From positions 159,300-223,299 of the forward strand of contig JAFAYE010000001.1 of NCBI GenBank assembly GCA_019240525.1: a stretch of 64,000 bases of DNA, read 5' to 3'. A program made the translations under genes and the position numbers. This stretch comes from Candidatus Eremiobacterota bacterium (GTDB lineage: Bacteria; Vulcanimicrobiota; Vulcanimicrobiia; Vulcanimicrobiales; Vulcanimicrobiaceae). Shown piece after piece: positions 18,965 to 29,152 of this stretch. Every line of letters begins with the position of its first letter. Positions within the stretch are counted from its first letter, which is position 1. The notes under the pieces were generated by a model that did not search any database, had not been told where the DNA came from, and saw nothing but the letters and a program-made list of their open reading frames with translations.

Positions 18965-18990
18965 ATTACACGGCCCCAGGCGTATCGCCT
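18965..18990 (-). promoter_or_regulatory. Leader hairpin element of the rplC operon, shared with the tuf leader
   Basis: On the minus strand it reads AGGCGATACGCCTGG, two variable bases, then CCGTGTAAT. AGGCG/CGCCT forms a 5-bp stem with a 3-base loop. The tuf leader at 26,424-26,449 matches at 22 of 26 positions, and both copies have GCGG beginning 11 bases upstream of the stem. It begins about 14 bases after the predicted transcription start and ends 32 bases before the rplC ATG. The function is unknown; a site for translational or attenuation control of ribosomal genes is an inference. Confidence 0.6.
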
Positions 18991-19010
18991 AGTAAAACCG
19001 CAACCCCGGC

Positions 19011-19040
19011 AGTTTATCAGGGGCAACTAGGGAAGGTCAA
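19011..19040 (-). promoter_or_regulatory. Sigma70-type promoter of the rplC (S10/spc) operon
   Basis: TTGACC, an 18-base spacer and TAAACT on the minus strand, 78 bases upstream of the rplC ATG. Its form matches those in front of rpsL, tuf and rpoB. Confidence 0.75.
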
Positions 19041-19105
19041 CCCCTGGCACGATCGGGACGAGCGCTCTTCCTGGAAACCCCGGCGCACGTACCGAACGGC
19101 GTTGC

Positions 19106-20962
19106 ATGAAGACCCAGTCCTTCGCGATAATTCTCGGCTTTGGCCTTGTCCTGCGCGCGTCGAGCGGCGCCGCCGAAATCCCCGCACCGACCAAGTTGTT
19201 ACTCGACGAGCTGCGCAAAGCCATGTTGGCTCGACCGGTCGGTTCGATTACGTCCATTGCCACGAGCGGGAGCATCGAGATCGCTGGACTGCCCGGCCGC
19301 GTCCAGGAATGGGACGACGTGCGCGCAGCGCGCTTTCGAACCGCGATTGACGCCGGCGCGATGAGCGGCTCGAACGGGTGGGACGGCAAGAACGCCTGGA
19401 GCCAAGATTATGCCGGGCTGACCACCATCGATCGCGGTACGTTCGGACGGATGGCGGCCATCGATCAGTCCTATCTGGCTAACCTACGCTACCTGCGACC
19501 CGATGCCGGCGGCGCGACGGTCGTCTACGGCGGCGAGCGCTCCGACAACGGTCTGCGCTACGACGTGCTCGCGGTCACGCCTCCGGACGGCACCGAAATC
19601 GATCTCTGGCTCGATCCACGCACGCATCTGATCGAACGTGAAACCGCCGCAATCGGAATCGTATCGCAAACGACCGTCCTTTCGAACTATCGCCGGGTCG
19701 AGGGAGTGACCTATCCCTTTGCCACCACGGTGCAGACGTCCACGGGCAACTCCCTCTCGCTGCATCTGTCGGCCTTACGAATCAATGGCGAGGTCTCCGA
19801 TCGCATTCGCGTGCCGCAATCCGACGTTCACGACTTCACGATCTCCGGCGGAGAGAGCACCACGGTGCCGTTCGAGTTGATCAACAACCATGTCTATCTC
19901 GATGACGTAATGCTCGACGGTCATGGCCCATATCGCTTTGTCCTCGATAGCGGTGGCGATTACATCGTGACGCCGCAAGTCGCGGCGTCGCTCGGATCGA
20001 AGACCGCGGGCGCATTACGGTTGCAGGGCGTCGGCGACGCAACGGAGGGCGCGGCCTTTGCCCACATTGGGCAACTGACCGTCGGCAACGCCGTCATCCA
20101 TAACCAGTACACGCTCGTTCTACCGATCGCTACGAGCTTCGGCGTTGCCGAAGGTTTGCACATCGACGGAATGGTGGGCTACCAATTTTTGGCGCGCTTC
20201 CTTACTACAATCGAATATGCCAACGCGAAAATAACGCTCTCGCTGCCGCCCGGGGCGCCGCCCGCATCGACCGGCGCGGCAGTAATTCCGTTTTCGATCG
20301 ACGGCAGCATACCGCGAATTGACGTCGTCGTCGACGGCGTGCCGGCTTCGGCAGAAGTGGATACGGGGAATCGCGCCGGCTTGGAACTTTCATCGCCGTT
20401 CATTGCAACGCATCCGGCACTGGCCGCCCTGGCAAAGACACAACCTGGTGTCGTCGGATTCGGTGTCGGCGGTCCAGCTTTCGCGCGTCTAGGACGTGTG
20501 CCGACTCTGCAGATCGGCCCTTATTCGATCGCGAATTCCGTCGCTTCTTTTTCATCGCAAAGCAACGGAGCCTTGGCAGATCCGTTTAATCCCGTGAACA
20601 TCGGCGGCGCGATATGGCGTCGATTTGACGTCACCTTCGATTACGCGCGTCAACAGCTCGTGCTGACCAAGAACGAGGGCTTCGCGGCGCCGTTTTCGTA
20701 CGATCGCTCGGGGCTCTTTCTAATTGATGCCGGCGGCGCGCATACCGTCCTCTCCGTTTTTCCCGGAACGCCTGCCGCTGCCGCGGGGTTGGCAAAGGGC
20801 GACGTCGTGATCGCGGTGAACGGCGCGCCGGCTTCGAACGACTCCCTGGCGGCGCTGCGCGCGCTGCTTTCCGGTCCGACGGGCACCGTCGTGCGGCTTC
20901 GAATTCGCGGTCCCGGCGGCCGCGAACGCGAGTCTACGTTAACGCTCAGCGATTACGTCTAA
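19106..20962 (+). CDS. Secreted two-lobed aspartic protease-like protein with C-terminal PDZ domain
   Basis: 618 residues with a signal-peptide-like N-terminus (IILGFGLVLRASSGA). About 30-235 resembles a LolA/LppX-type beta-rich domain by pattern (VYGGERSDNGLRYDVLAVTPPDG, IDLWLDPRTHLIERE); this is a tentative reading. Two retropepsin-like lobes follow, with FVLDSGGDY near residue 280 and EVDTGNRAGLEL near residue 419. A PDZ domain at about 540-615 has the pattern VFPGTPAAAAGLAKGDVVIAV. The two catalytic-type motifs (DSG and DTG) in one chain suggest a pepsin-like arrangement. The substrate is unknown. It runs against the ribosomal genes and converges on the acyl-CoA dehydrogenase with 3 bases between stops. 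Confidence 0.8.
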   Translation: MKTQSFAIILGFGLVLRASSGAAEIPAPTKLLLDELRKAMLARPVGSITSIATSGSIEIAGLPGRVQEWDDVRAARFRTAIDAGAMSGSNGWDGKNAWSQDYAGLTTIDRGTFGRMAAIDQSYLANLRYLRPDAGGATVVYGGERSDNGLRYDVLAVTPPDGTEIDLWLDPRTHLIERETAAIGIVSQTTVLSNYRRVEGVTYPFATTVQTSTGNSLSLHLSALRINGEVSDRIRVPQSDVHDFTISGGESTTVPFELINNHVYLDDVMLDGHGPYRFVLDSGGDYIVTPQVAASLGSKTAGALRLQGVGDATEGAAFAHIGQLTVGNAVIHNQYTLVLPIATSFGVAEGLHIDGMVGYQFLARFLTTIEYANAKITLSLPPGAPPASTGAAVIPFSIDGSIPRIDVVVDGVPASAEVDTGNRAGLELSSPFIATHPALAALAKTQPGVVGFGVGGPAFARLGRVPTLQIGPYSIANSVASFSSQSNGALADPFNPVNIGGAIWRRFDVTFDYARQQLVLTKNEGFAAPFSYDRSGLFLIDAGGAHTVLSVFPGTPAAAAGLAKGDVVIAVNGAPASNDSLAALRALLSGPTGTVVRLRIRGPGGRERESTLTLSDYV

Positions 20963-20965
20963 GGG

Positions 20966-22138
20966 TTAGCCGAACGCCGGGAACCCGGTGACCTCCTTGC
21001 CGACGACCAACGTGTGCATCTCGGTCGTCCCCTCGTACGTCAACACGGACTCGAGATTATTCATATGGCGGATAACGGGATACTCGAGCGTAACTCCGTT
21101 TGCGCCCAAAATCGTTCGCGCCTCGCGAGCAATGGCAAGCGCTTCGCGGACGTTGTTCAATTTCGCCGCGCTCACAACCGCGGGATGCAACTGCCGCCGG
21201 TCCTTCGTCCGGCCAACGTGCAGCGCAAGCAACGTGCCTTTGTTCAACTCGAGTAACATGTTGACGAGCTTTTCCTGCGTCAGCTGATATGAGGCTATCG
21301 GCTTGTCGAACTGCACGCGGGTCTTGCTGTACTCCAAGGCGACTTCGTAGCAGCTTCGCGCCGCGCCCATTGCACCCCAAACGATCCCATAGCGCGCCTC
21401 GTTGAGACAGGCCAGCGGGCCGCCGAGACCTCGCGCTTGCGGTAGCAACGCATCGGCGGGAAGGCGACAATCCGAAAACACGAGTTCGCTCGTGACCGAG
21501 GCACGCAGCGAAAGTTTACGGTGAATGTCCGCTGCGGTAAACCCTTTCGCGCCACGCGGGACGATGAAGCCGCGGATACCGTCGTCGGATTGCGCCCAAA
21601 CGATCGCGACGTCGGCGATCGATCCATTCGTAATCCACATCTTGGAGCCGTCGAGCAGCCAGTCGGAGCCGGATCTGCGCGCGTACGTGCGCATTCCGGC
21701 TGGGTTGCTGCCGAAATCGGGCTCGGTCAGTCCGAAGCAGCCAATCGTTTCACCGCGCGCCATAGCCGGCAGCCACCGGCGTTTTTGATCTTCATCGCCC
21801 CACCGGAAAATCGCATACATCGCCAGCGAGCCTTGCACCGAGGCGAAGCTGCGCACACCCGAATCTCCCGCTTCCAACTCCAGGCAGGCAAGCCCGTATG
21901 CAACGGCACTTGCGCCGGGGCAGCCATATCCCTCGAGATGCATTCCAAGTAGCCCGAGTTTGCCAAGCTCCGGGCCGAGTTCGCGCGGAAGCGTGCCGGC
22001 CTCGAACCAATCGGCGACCTTGGGGAGGACCCGGTCGCGTACGTACGCGCGCACGGTATCGCGCACGAGCCGTTCTTCGTCGGTCAGCAGCGTGCCGACG
22101 CCGATGAAATCGACGGCGTCGGGGCTCTGCTGAGGCAC
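20966..22138 (-). CDS. gcdH: Acyl-CoA dehydrogenase, glutaryl-CoA dehydrogenase type
   Basis: 390 residues from a GTG at 22138. FGLTEPDFGSNP and KMWITNGSIADVAIVWA are flavin/substrate-binding blocks. The C-terminal VLTYEGTTEMHTLVVGKEVTGFPAF contains the catalytic glutamate in the YEGT context typical of glutaryl-CoA dehydrogenases, rather than the YEGTSQIQ of short/medium-chain enzymes. Such enzymes oxidise and decarboxylate glutaryl-CoA to crotonyl-CoA, at the end of lysine, tryptophan or aromatic breakdown. Whether it serves the 2-aminobenzoyl-CoA cluster 11 kb away is an inference. A SRPBCC gene precedes it by 2 bases. Confidence 0.8.
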   Translation of the reverse strand: MPQQSPDAVDFIGVGTLLTDEERLVRDTVRAYVRDRVLPKVADWFEAGTLPRELGPELGKLGLLGMHLEGYGCPGASAVAYGLACLELEAGDSGVRSFASVQGSLAMYAIFRWGDEDQKRRWLPAMARGETIGCFGLTEPDFGSNPAGMRTYARRSGSDWLLDGSKMWITNGSIADVAIVWAQSDDGIRGFIVPRGAKGFTAADIHRKLSLRASVTSELVFSDCRLPADALLPQARGLGGPLACLNEARYGIVWGAMGAARSCYEVALEYSKTRVQFDKPIASYQLTQEKLVNMLLELNKGTLLALHVGRTKDRRQLHPAVVSAAKLNNVREALAIAREARTILGANGVTLEYPVIRHMNNLESVLTYEGTTEMHTLVVGKEVTGFPAFG

Positions 22139-22140
22139 GA

Positions 22141-22566
22141 TTAGCGCTTCAAAACCCGTGTCAGTTTGTCAAAAAGGGCTTCGGTCGACCGCTCGAACTG
22201 ATCTTCGAAACGCCGCCACAGCAAACGTCCGTCGGTATCGGAGAGCATCGCGTCCACGCGATACTCCAGCAGCGTCTGCTTGCCGACGGTGGAGAGGTGG
22301 AATCCATGCGTGCCGTCGATGCCGTCATTGCGAAATCGCCAGACGACGCGCTCTTCGGGGACTGCTTCGGCTAAGATTCCGTTCATTCCGAGATGCCATT
22401 CTTCCGTCCGGCCGACAATCAGCGGGCCCGGCGATCGCATGAACGGCTGCGATGCGAATGGCCAAATCTGATCGCCCGAGGTGCCCATCTCCTCGAGCAG
22501 ATGGTAGATCCGACGTTTCGTCCCGTGAAATGAACGCGACCGCACTTCATGGAGTTCGATGGGCAT
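22141..22566 (-). CDS. SRPBCC/polyketide-cyclase-like hydrophobic ligand-binding protein
   Basis: 141 residues from the ATG at 22566 (MPIELHEVRSRSFHG). The pattern of a START/SRPBCC fold is seen: FASQPFMRSPGPLIVGRTEEWHLGMNG, then VPEERVVWRFRNDGIDGTHGFHLS, then a long C-terminal helix (LLWRRFEDQFERSTEALFDKLTRVLKR). The fold binds lipids, polyketides or other hydrophobic ligands; the ligand cannot be named. It lies between the chromate transporter pair and the glutaryl-CoA-dehydrogenase-like gene, probably in one operon. Confidence 0.6.
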   Translation of the reverse strand: MPIELHEVRSRSFHGTKRRIYHLLEEMGTSGDQIWPFASQPFMRSPGPLIVGRTEEWHLGMNGILAEAVPEERVVWRFRNDGIDGTHGFHLSTVGKQTLLEYRVDAMLSDTDGRLLWRRFEDQFERSTEALFDKLTRVLKR

Positions 22567-22580
22567 CCGCGGTCGTTCGC

Positions 22581-23123
22581 TTAGCGGAGCGCGGCGACCC
22601 CTACGCCGCCCGCAAGCAGGATGAGCAGTGGGGTACCGATCTTGCTGCGCAACATCAAGAGAATCACGATTGCAGTAATCCCATAGGCGACCGCGCTCGA
22701 CGGGGCGCCGCGGCCAATGGTCAACACGCTCGACCAGACGAGACCGACGATGGCCGGCGCGAGGCCGTGCGAGATAATCGCACGCCAGGGGGACGCGTGG
22801 AAACGCTCCCACAGCGCATTGAACAATACCATAAGCACGCTCGACGGTACGAACATCGCGACCGTTGCCGTCGCGGCGCCAATCAACGGGCGTCCGGGCG
22901 TCGAAGCATAGCCAACGAGTGCGGCAAAGATCGTGGTCGGTCCAGGCACCAGTTTCCCAATCGTGTAGAACTGAGTAAACTGCTGCGAAGTGACCCAGTG
23001 GTAGCGGTCCACGGCATCGGCGTGCATCTGCGGAATGATACCTTTTCCGCCGCCGAATCCGAGCACGGAAAGCTGCGAGAACGTCCAGAACAGGTGGAGA
23101 AGCGTTTGCGCTGTTGAGTTCAT
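22581..23123 (-). CDS. chrA: Chromate transporter ChrA-type subunit (one CHR domain)
   Basis: 180 residues from the ATG at 23123, which overlaps the upstream subunit's stop (ATGA). It has the CHR-domain signatures LGFGGGKGIIPQM and KLVPGPTT and about five membrane segments. Short-chain chromate transporters are encoded as tandem pairs that work as heterodimers. They export chromate in some bacteria, but many homologues have unknown anion substrates. Confidence 0.85.
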   Translation of the reverse strand: MNSTAQTLLHLFWTFSQLSVLGFGGGKGIIPQMHADAVDRYHWVTSQQFTQFYTIGKLVPGPTTIFAALVGYASTPGRPLIGAATATVAMFVPSSVLMVLFNALWERFHASPWRAIISHGLAPAIVGLVWSSVLTIGRGAPSSAVAYGITAIVILLMLRSKIGTPLLILLAGGVGVAALR

Positions 23124-23692
23124 CGGTGCTCGGGAGCGGCGGAATGTTCTCGCGAGCGAATGTATTCGCGCGCGATGCCAATGCCCCCGAAAACGACCAG
23201 CACGAGTAGCAGCGGCATCTTTAAGAACGAAACCGCTACCGCGGTCACCGCGACGAGGACGATCCGGACCCATTCCGTGCGTTCGTCCCACGTCAGTTCC
23301 AAGGCGTTACCGATGGTGAGACCGAGGGCGCCCGCCGCGCAGCCTCGTAGCCCGCCATAGACGTACGGGTTTGTCGAGAACTTAAAGTAGAGCGCGCCCG
23401 CAATCAGCACGATGATAAACGGGGGAATGCTGGCGCCGATAAACGCCGCGATCGCGCCGGGGATTCCGCGTACGCGCTGTCCGCAATAGAGCGCAAGATT
23501 GAGAATGTTTGGGCCGGGCAGAACTTGCGCGATCTCCAGGCCGTCCATGAAGCGCTCGGAGTCCATCCAGCCGTGATTGAGGACCTGCTGCCGGACGCTG
23601 GCCTTTTGACCCCCGCCGAACGCCGTCGAGGAGATTGTCGCGAATGTCAGCGCGACATTAAGAAGCGACGGACGCCTGCACTCAACTGACAT
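23120..23692 (-). CDS. chrA: Chromate transporter ChrA-type subunit (other CHR domain)
   Basis: 190 residues with STAFGGGQKASVRQQV and IAQVLPGPNILNLALYCG, the CHR-domain signatures, and about five membrane segments. It pairs with the preceding entry. Its start overlaps the end of the HIT gene by 11 bases, so HIT-chr-chr-SRPBCC-gcdH reads as one unit. Confidence 0.85.
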   Translation of the reverse strand: MSVECRRPSLLNVALTFATISSTAFGGGQKASVRQQVLNHGWMDSERFMDGLEIAQVLPGPNILNLALYCGQRVRGIPGAIAAFIGASIPPFIIVLIAGALYFKFSTNPYVYGGLRGCAAGALGLTIGNALELTWDERTEWVRIVLVAVTAVAVSFLKMPLLLVLVVFGGIGIAREYIRSREHSAAPEHR

Positions 23693-24125
23693 CCGGCATT
23701 GGACCGTCGACGACCGACGAGGTATGTTTGCCCGAAAGAATGTGAATGTGCACGTGCTCCGTGTGCTGATACGGAGGCAGGACGCCGAGCCTGATCATGA
23801 AGCCCTTCTCGTACATCCCCAATTTGAGCGCCACCTTTTGAATTCCAGCGATCAAACGATGCCAAATGTGCGCATCGCCCAGCCCAAGATCGAGAATCGT
23901 AGGAACCCATTTCTTCGGAATGATGACGACGTGAATTTCCCACCACTCGTCTTTGCTTTGGTCGACGTTGTGCCGAAAGGCAAAGACATCCTCGTCTTGA
24001 TAAACGATTTCGTCGGCTTTGGCCCGCGTGCCGTCAAGACGGCCTCGAAACGTGTGCTCCGGATCTGGTTTCTCCCAAACGCGCTGCTCGGGAGTGCAGA
24101 CCATCTCGGAAATCCACTCTGGCAT
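23682..24125 (-). CDS. HIT-family nucleotide-binding protein
   Basis: 147 residues. HVHIHIL (histidines 124, 126 and 128) is the histidine triad used by nucleoside phosphoramidase/hydrolases. Upstream VYQDEDVFAF and IHVVIIPKKWVPTILDL match the HIT fold. It is divergent from, and partly similar to, the HIT-like gene on the other strand. The substrate cannot be told. Confidence 0.85.
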   Translation of the reverse strand: MPEWISEMVCTPEQRVWEKPDPEHTFRGRLDGTRAKADEIVYQDEDVFAFRHNVDQSKDEWWEIHVVIIPKKWVPTILDLGLGDAHIWHRLIAGIQKVALKLGMYEKGFMIRLGVLPPYQHTEHVHIHILSGKHTSSVVDGPMPDVS

Positions 24126-24184
24126 ATTTGCATTTTCCGCAATGGCAGGCAGGCGTCCTCTTGCAAAAGGTGAAGCGTCGCGGC

Positions 24185-24622
24185 ATGTGCGCCGCTCACA
24201 AAAAAAAGATCGTCACCGCCGCCGACGTGTTAGGCGCCGAGCCGAAGTGGCCAAAAGAACCGCGTGAATGGGAGAAACTGGTCGGCGGTAATGAGGTCGT
24301 CTATCAAGATCGTCACGTCGTCGTCTTTCACGATCCGGTCGACGAAGAACACGAATCGCAACGCCTTCCGGGAGAGATTCGTTTGACGCTCTTGTCGAAA
24401 AAAGACGGCGTCGACACGCTCATGGATCTCGGCGTCGCCGACGAAACGCTGAACGCCGCGATTTTGCACGCGATTCAGCAGGCCGCGTTTCACCTCGGGT
24501 TAGAGAAAAAGGGATTCGAAGTGCGCGCCCATATTTATCCGCCGCTGCAACACCGCCCGGCAGTCGCGTTCAAGATCCGTGCCGGCAAACCGCCAAAGAA
24601 GAGCGGCGCGCCCGCCGCCTAA
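24185..24622 (+). CDS. HIT-like protein lacking the histidine triad
   Basis: 145 residues from the ATG at 24185; an in-frame ATG at 24128 would add 19 residues and leave only 2 bases to the divergent HIT gene. The layout parallels that neighbour: VVYQDRHVVVFHD, then TLLSKKDGVDTLMDLGVAD, then LGLEKKGFEVRAHIYPPLQH. Where the neighbour has HVHIH this protein has AVAFK, so the catalytic histidine is missing. It is either a binding protein or has diverged. Its stop overlaps the DUF5654 gene end by 4 bases. Confidence 0.7.
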   Translation: MCAAHKKKIVTAADVLGAEPKWPKEPREWEKLVGGNEVVYQDRHVVVFHDPVDEEHESQRLPGEIRLTLLSKKDGVDTLMDLGVADETLNAAILHAIQQAAFHLGLEKKGFEVRAHIYPPLQHRPAVAFKIRAGKPPKKSGAPAA

Positions 24623-24885
24623 TCCGGCTCTTTTTTCCCCGGCCGCAGCTTCGCAGAGAGGACGGCCTCTTTTTCGGCGAGTTTTGCCAGCGATTGCACG
24701 ACAACGATCGCTAAGATGGTGACGATCACGGCGTAGGCCAGCTCGGCAAGTATACCGCTGCCCGGTTTGAGAAAGAGCGCGATCAAATCGCTGATAAATT
24801 TATTCCAAGCTCCCGCGGCGATCAATCCAAAAGCCACGGTCGCCAAGCCAATCATCGTGCCAAGATAGGTCGGTTTAATTTCCAT
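24619..24885 (-). CDS. DUF5654-like small membrane protein
   Basis: 88 residues with two membrane helices (about 8-30 and 45-66) and a conserved-looking GLIAAGAWNKFISDLI segment that I associate with DUF5654. No function is known. It follows rpsJ by 4 bases, so it is co-transcribed with the ribosomal genes at the break point of the S10 operon. Confidence 0.65.
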   Translation of the reverse strand: MEIKPTYLGTMIGLATVAFGLIAAGAWNKFISDLIALFLKPGSGILAELAYAVIVTILAIVVVQSLAKLAEKEAVLSAKLRPGKKEPD

Positions 24886-24889
24886 GGCG

Positions 24890-25198
24890 TTAGGCTTTCA
24901 GCTCGATGTCGACCCCGGCCGGCAGATCGAGGTGCATGAGCGCATCCATCGTCTTGGGTGACGCCTGCAAAATGTCAATGAGGCGCTTGTGCGTACGCAT
25001 CTCGAAGTGTTCGCGCGACTTTTTATCGTTGTTCGTCGAGCGCTGGACGCAGAACCGATTGATCTCGGTCGGAAGCGGGACGGGCCCGCTGACGAATGCA
25101 CCCGTGCGCTTCGCCGTTTCGACGATTCGCTCGGCCGATTGATCGAGTACCTTGTGATCGTACGCCTTCAGGCGTATCCGAATCATCTGCTTGGCCAT
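24890..25198 (-). CDS. rpsJ: Small ribosomal subunit protein uS10
   Basis: 102 residues with [21 protein letters not shown] and the [19 protein letters not shown] block. It normally heads the S10 operon in front of rplC, and in several bacteria lies after tuf as here. It is also the NusE antitermination factor. It follows tuf by 15 bases, with DUF5654 rather than rplC downstream. Confidence 0.97.
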   Translation of the reverse strand: MAKQMIRIRLKAYDHKVLDQSAERIVETAKRTGAFVSGPVPLPTEINRFCVQRSTNNDKKSREHFEMRTHKRLIDILQASPKTMDALMHLDLPAGVDIELKA

Positions 25199-25213
25199 GA
25201 TTTTTGGGGCCGG

Positions 25214-26413
<1,200 letters not shown>

Positions 26414-26423
26414 TGAATCTCCT

Positions 26424-26449
26424 AATACACGGTGCCAGGCGTTTCGCCT
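26424..26449 (-). promoter_or_regulatory. Leader hairpin element of tuf, shared with the rplC leader
   Basis: On the minus strand it reads AGGCGAAACGCCTGG, two variable bases, then CCGTGTATT, running directly into the TAGGAG ribosome site. It matches the rplC leader element (18,965-18,990) at 22 of 26 positions. Because it ends next to the ribosome site, pairing or protein binding here could affect tuf translation. That is inference. Confidence 0.6.
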
Positions 26450-26474
26450 CGCTCTGCCGCCTTTACGCGGTAAA

Positions 26475-26533
26475 CGCCCTCTCGCGGAGGGCGTAACCAC
26501 GGAATACTATCAAGCCGCACAAAGCCCTGTCAA
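26475..26533 (-). promoter_or_regulatory. tuf promoter and start-site hairpin
   Basis: TTGACA (26528-26533), an 18-base spacer and TAGTAT (26504-26509) form a strong promoter inside the fusA-tuf gap. Just after the expected start point a 7-bp hairpin (CGCCCTC / GAGGGCG, loop of 5; 26475-26493) is present, followed by a smaller TTTA/TAAA hairpin (26462-26474). The leader is about 85 bases long. Confidence 0.7.
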
Positions 26534-26566
26534 CGCCGTTCTGAACGCGACCGGCGATGATGACGG

Positions 26567-28663
26567 TTACGCCGGCGCCAGTTTCTTTCCGACGGCCTTG
26601 GCGACGATCTCCTCTTCGACGCTCTTGGGCGCCTTTTCGTAGTGCGAAAACTCCATCGTATACGTCGCGCGTCCTTGCGTCGCCGAGCGCATGTCAGTGG
26701 CGTAGCCAAACATTTCCGAGAGCGGCACGTTCGCCGTGATCACTTGCGCACCGCCCGGCGCCTCCTCGGTCGCATGGATTGCCCCGCGTCGCCGGCTGAG
26801 ATCGCCGTTGATTGCGCCCATGTACTCTTTAGGCGTCGTAACCTCGACCTTCATGATCGGCTCCAGGAGAATCGGCCCGGCCGCTCGATTTGCTTCTTTC
26901 CAAGCCATGGAGCCGGCGATTTTGAAAGCCATTTCCGACGAGTCGACCTCATGGAACGAGCCGTCGAAAGCCACAACCTTGAAATCCATCACCGGAAAGC
27001 CGGCGAGCACGCCGCTCTGGGCGGACTCGCGAACGCCTTCTTGCACTGCTTTAGAGTATTCCTTAGGAATCGCACCGCCCACGATTTTCCATTCGAAGAG
27101 AAAGCCCGTGCCCGGCGGCTGGGGCTCGACACGCAGCCAAACATCGCCGTACTGGCCGCGGCCACCCGTCTGGCGTACGAAGCGGCCTTCTTTTTCAACG
27201 GTTTTGGTGATCGCCTCTTTGTAGGCCACCTGCGGTTTGCCGACGTTCGCGTCGACTTTGAATTCGCGGCGCAAACGGTCGAGGATGATCTCCAGATGCA
27301 GCTCGCCCATACCAGCGATGATCGTCTGCTGCGTCTCTTCGTCGGTTCGCATTCGAAATGTTGGGTCTTCTTGCGCGAGCCGGGTGAGCGCGAGTCCGAG
27401 CTTGTCTTGATCGGCCTTGCTCTTAGGTTCGATGGCCTGATGAATAACGGGTTCCGGAAAGGTAATCGATTCGAGCGCGATCGGGGAGCGTTCGTCGCAG
27501 AGGGTGTCGCCCGTACGCGTATCGGTCAGACCGACTGCCGCGGCAATGTCGCCGGCGCCGATTGTATTGATGTCCTCGCGATGGTTGGCGTGCATGCGCA
27601 GAATGCGGCCGATGCGCTCCTTGCGCCCGTTGCGCGAGTTAAGGACGTAGCTTCCTTTGTTCAGGACTCCGGAATAGACGCGAAAGTACGTCAGATTCCC
27701 GTACGGATCGGTCGCGATCTTGAAGGCAAGGGCGCAAAACGGTTCGCCATCGTCGGCCTTGCGCGCGAGCTCGTCGCCGGTCTTGGGATCGCGTCCGACG
27801 ATCTGCTTGGCCTCAAGCGGCGACGGCATATACTCGACGACCGCGTCGAGTAGCGGCTGAACGCCTTTGTTCTTAAACGCCGAGCCGCAGAGCATCGGCA
27901 GCACCGTGCCTTCGATAGTGGCTTTGCGCAATGCGGTCTTCATCCGGTCGATCGGCAGCTCTTTGCCTTCAAAGAACATTTCGAGCAACTCGTCGTCCTG
28001 TTCGGCGATCGCCTCGACGAGATTGCGTCGCCAGACCATGGCAAGCTCCTTGAGCTCTCCCTCGACGTCTTCGTGCGCCATCGTGGAGCCGAGTTCGTCG
28101 GTGTAGACGATGGTTTTCATCGTAAAGAGGTCGACGACGCCTTGGAACTTGTCTTCGGCGCCGATCGGCACTTGGATCGGAACCGCGCGAGCGCCGAGCC
28201 GTTCGCGAATCTTCTCGACGACGTTGAAGAAGTCGGCGCCGACCCTGTCCATTTTGTTGACGAAGATAATTCGCGGAACTTTATATTTGTTCGCCTGACG
28301 CCAGACCGTTTCGGATTGAGGCTGCACGGCGGCTACCGAGTCGAAGAGCGCGACCAGCCCGTCGAGCACCCGTAGCGACCGCTCGACTTCAACCGTGAAA
28401 TCGACGTGGCCGGGCGTGTCGATGATATTGATACGCGTGTCGCGCCAGGTCGTTGCCGTCGCGGCCGAGGTAATGGTGATGCCGCGCTCTTGCTCCTGCA
28501 CCATCCAGTCCATTGTCGCCGCGCCGTCGTGCACTTCGCCCATTTTGTGCACCCGGCCGGTAAAGAACAGAATGCGCTCGGTGCACGTCGTCTTGCCGGC
28601 ATCAATGTGCGCGGCAATGCCGATGTTTCTCGTTCGAGCGAGCGGATATTCCCGTACAGCCAT
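26567..28663 (-). CDS. fusA: Elongation factor G
   Basis: 698 residues with G1 AHIDAGKTT, the effector region [17 protein letters not shown] and [10 protein letters not shown], then domains II-V including [15 protein letters not shown] and [14 protein letters not shown]. It drives translocation and, with RRF, recycling. It follows rpsG by 18 bases. Confidence 0.98.
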   Translation of the reverse strand: MAVREYPLARTRNIGIAAHIDAGKTTCTERILFFTGRVHKMGEVHDGAATMDWMVQEQERGITITSAATATTWRDTRINIIDTPGHVDFTVEVERSLRVLDGLVALFDSVAAVQPQSETVWRQANKYKVPRIIFVNKMDRVGADFFNVVEKIRERLGARAVPIQVPIGAEDKFQGVVDLFTMKTIVYTDELGSTMAHEDVEGELKELAMVWRRNLVEAIAEQDDELLEMFFEGKELPIDRMKTALRKATIEGTVLPMLCGSAFKNKGVQPLLDAVVEYMPSPLEAKQIVGRDPKTGDELARKADDGEPFCALAFKIATDPYGNLTYFRVYSGVLNKGSYVLNSRNGRKERIGRILRMHANHREDINTIGAGDIAAAVGLTDTRTGDTLCDERSPIALESITFPEPVIHQAIEPKSKADQDKLGLALTRLAQEDPTFRMRTDEETQQTIIAGMGELHLEIILDRLRREFKVDANVGKPQVAYKEAITKTVEKEGRFVRQTGGRGQYGDVWLRVEPQPPGTGFLFEWKIVGGAIPKEYSKAVQEGVRESAQSGVLAGFPVMDFKVVAFDGSFHEVDSSEMAFKIAGSMAWKEANRAAGPILLEPIMKVEVTTPKEYMGAINGDLSRRRGAIHATEEAPGGAQVITANVPLSEMFGYATDMRSATQGRATYTMEFSHYEKAPKSVEEEIVAKAVGKKLAPA

Positions 28664-28681
28664 GGTTTTAGTTAAGAGTGT

Positions 28682-29152
28682 CTACCAACGGTAGTGAGCA
28701 AAGGCTTTGTTTGCCTCGGCCATCTTATGCGTGTCTTCACGCTTTTTGATTGTAGCGCCCGTGTTGTTAGAGGCGTCGAGCAACTCGCCGGCGAGCTTTT
28801 CTTCCATTGAATGACCGCCCCGAGCGCGAGCGAAGCCGATGAGCCAGCGCATAGCCATGGCTTGGCGCCGGTCGGGTCGAACCTCCATCGGTACCTGATA
28901 GGTTGCGCCGCCGACGCGTCGCGGGCGCACTTCGACCAGCGGCATCGCGTTGGAAAGCGCCTGAGAGAAGATTTCCATCGGGTCGCGGCCCGTCTTTTCG
29001 CCGACGATGTCGAGCGCACCATACGTAATATGCTCGGCGGTCGACTTCTTGCCCCGTAACATCACCTTATTAATGAAACGAGCCAATACTTTTGAGTTGA
29101 ACCGCGGATCGGGCAGAATTTGCCGCTTAGGGGCGGGACCTTTACGAGGCAT
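28682..29152 (-). CDS. rpsG: Small ribosomal subunit protein uS7
   Basis: 156 residues with [33 protein letters not shown] and [24 protein letters not shown]7 nucleates the 30S head. Its ATG overlaps the rpsL stop by one base (TAATG). Confidence 0.98.
   Translation of the reverse strand: MPRKGPAPKRQILPDPRFNSKVLARFINKVMLRGKKSTAEHITYGALDIVGEKTGRDPMEIFSQALSNAMPLVEVRPRRVGGATYQVPMEVRPDRRQAMAMRWLIGFARARGGHSMEEKLAGELLDASNNTGATIKKREDTHKMAEANKAFAHYRW

Noticed and set aside
26642-27853. A 403-codon plus-strand open frame opposite fusA
   Set aside because: Composition and frame are those of a shadow of fusA; no motif of any family is seen.
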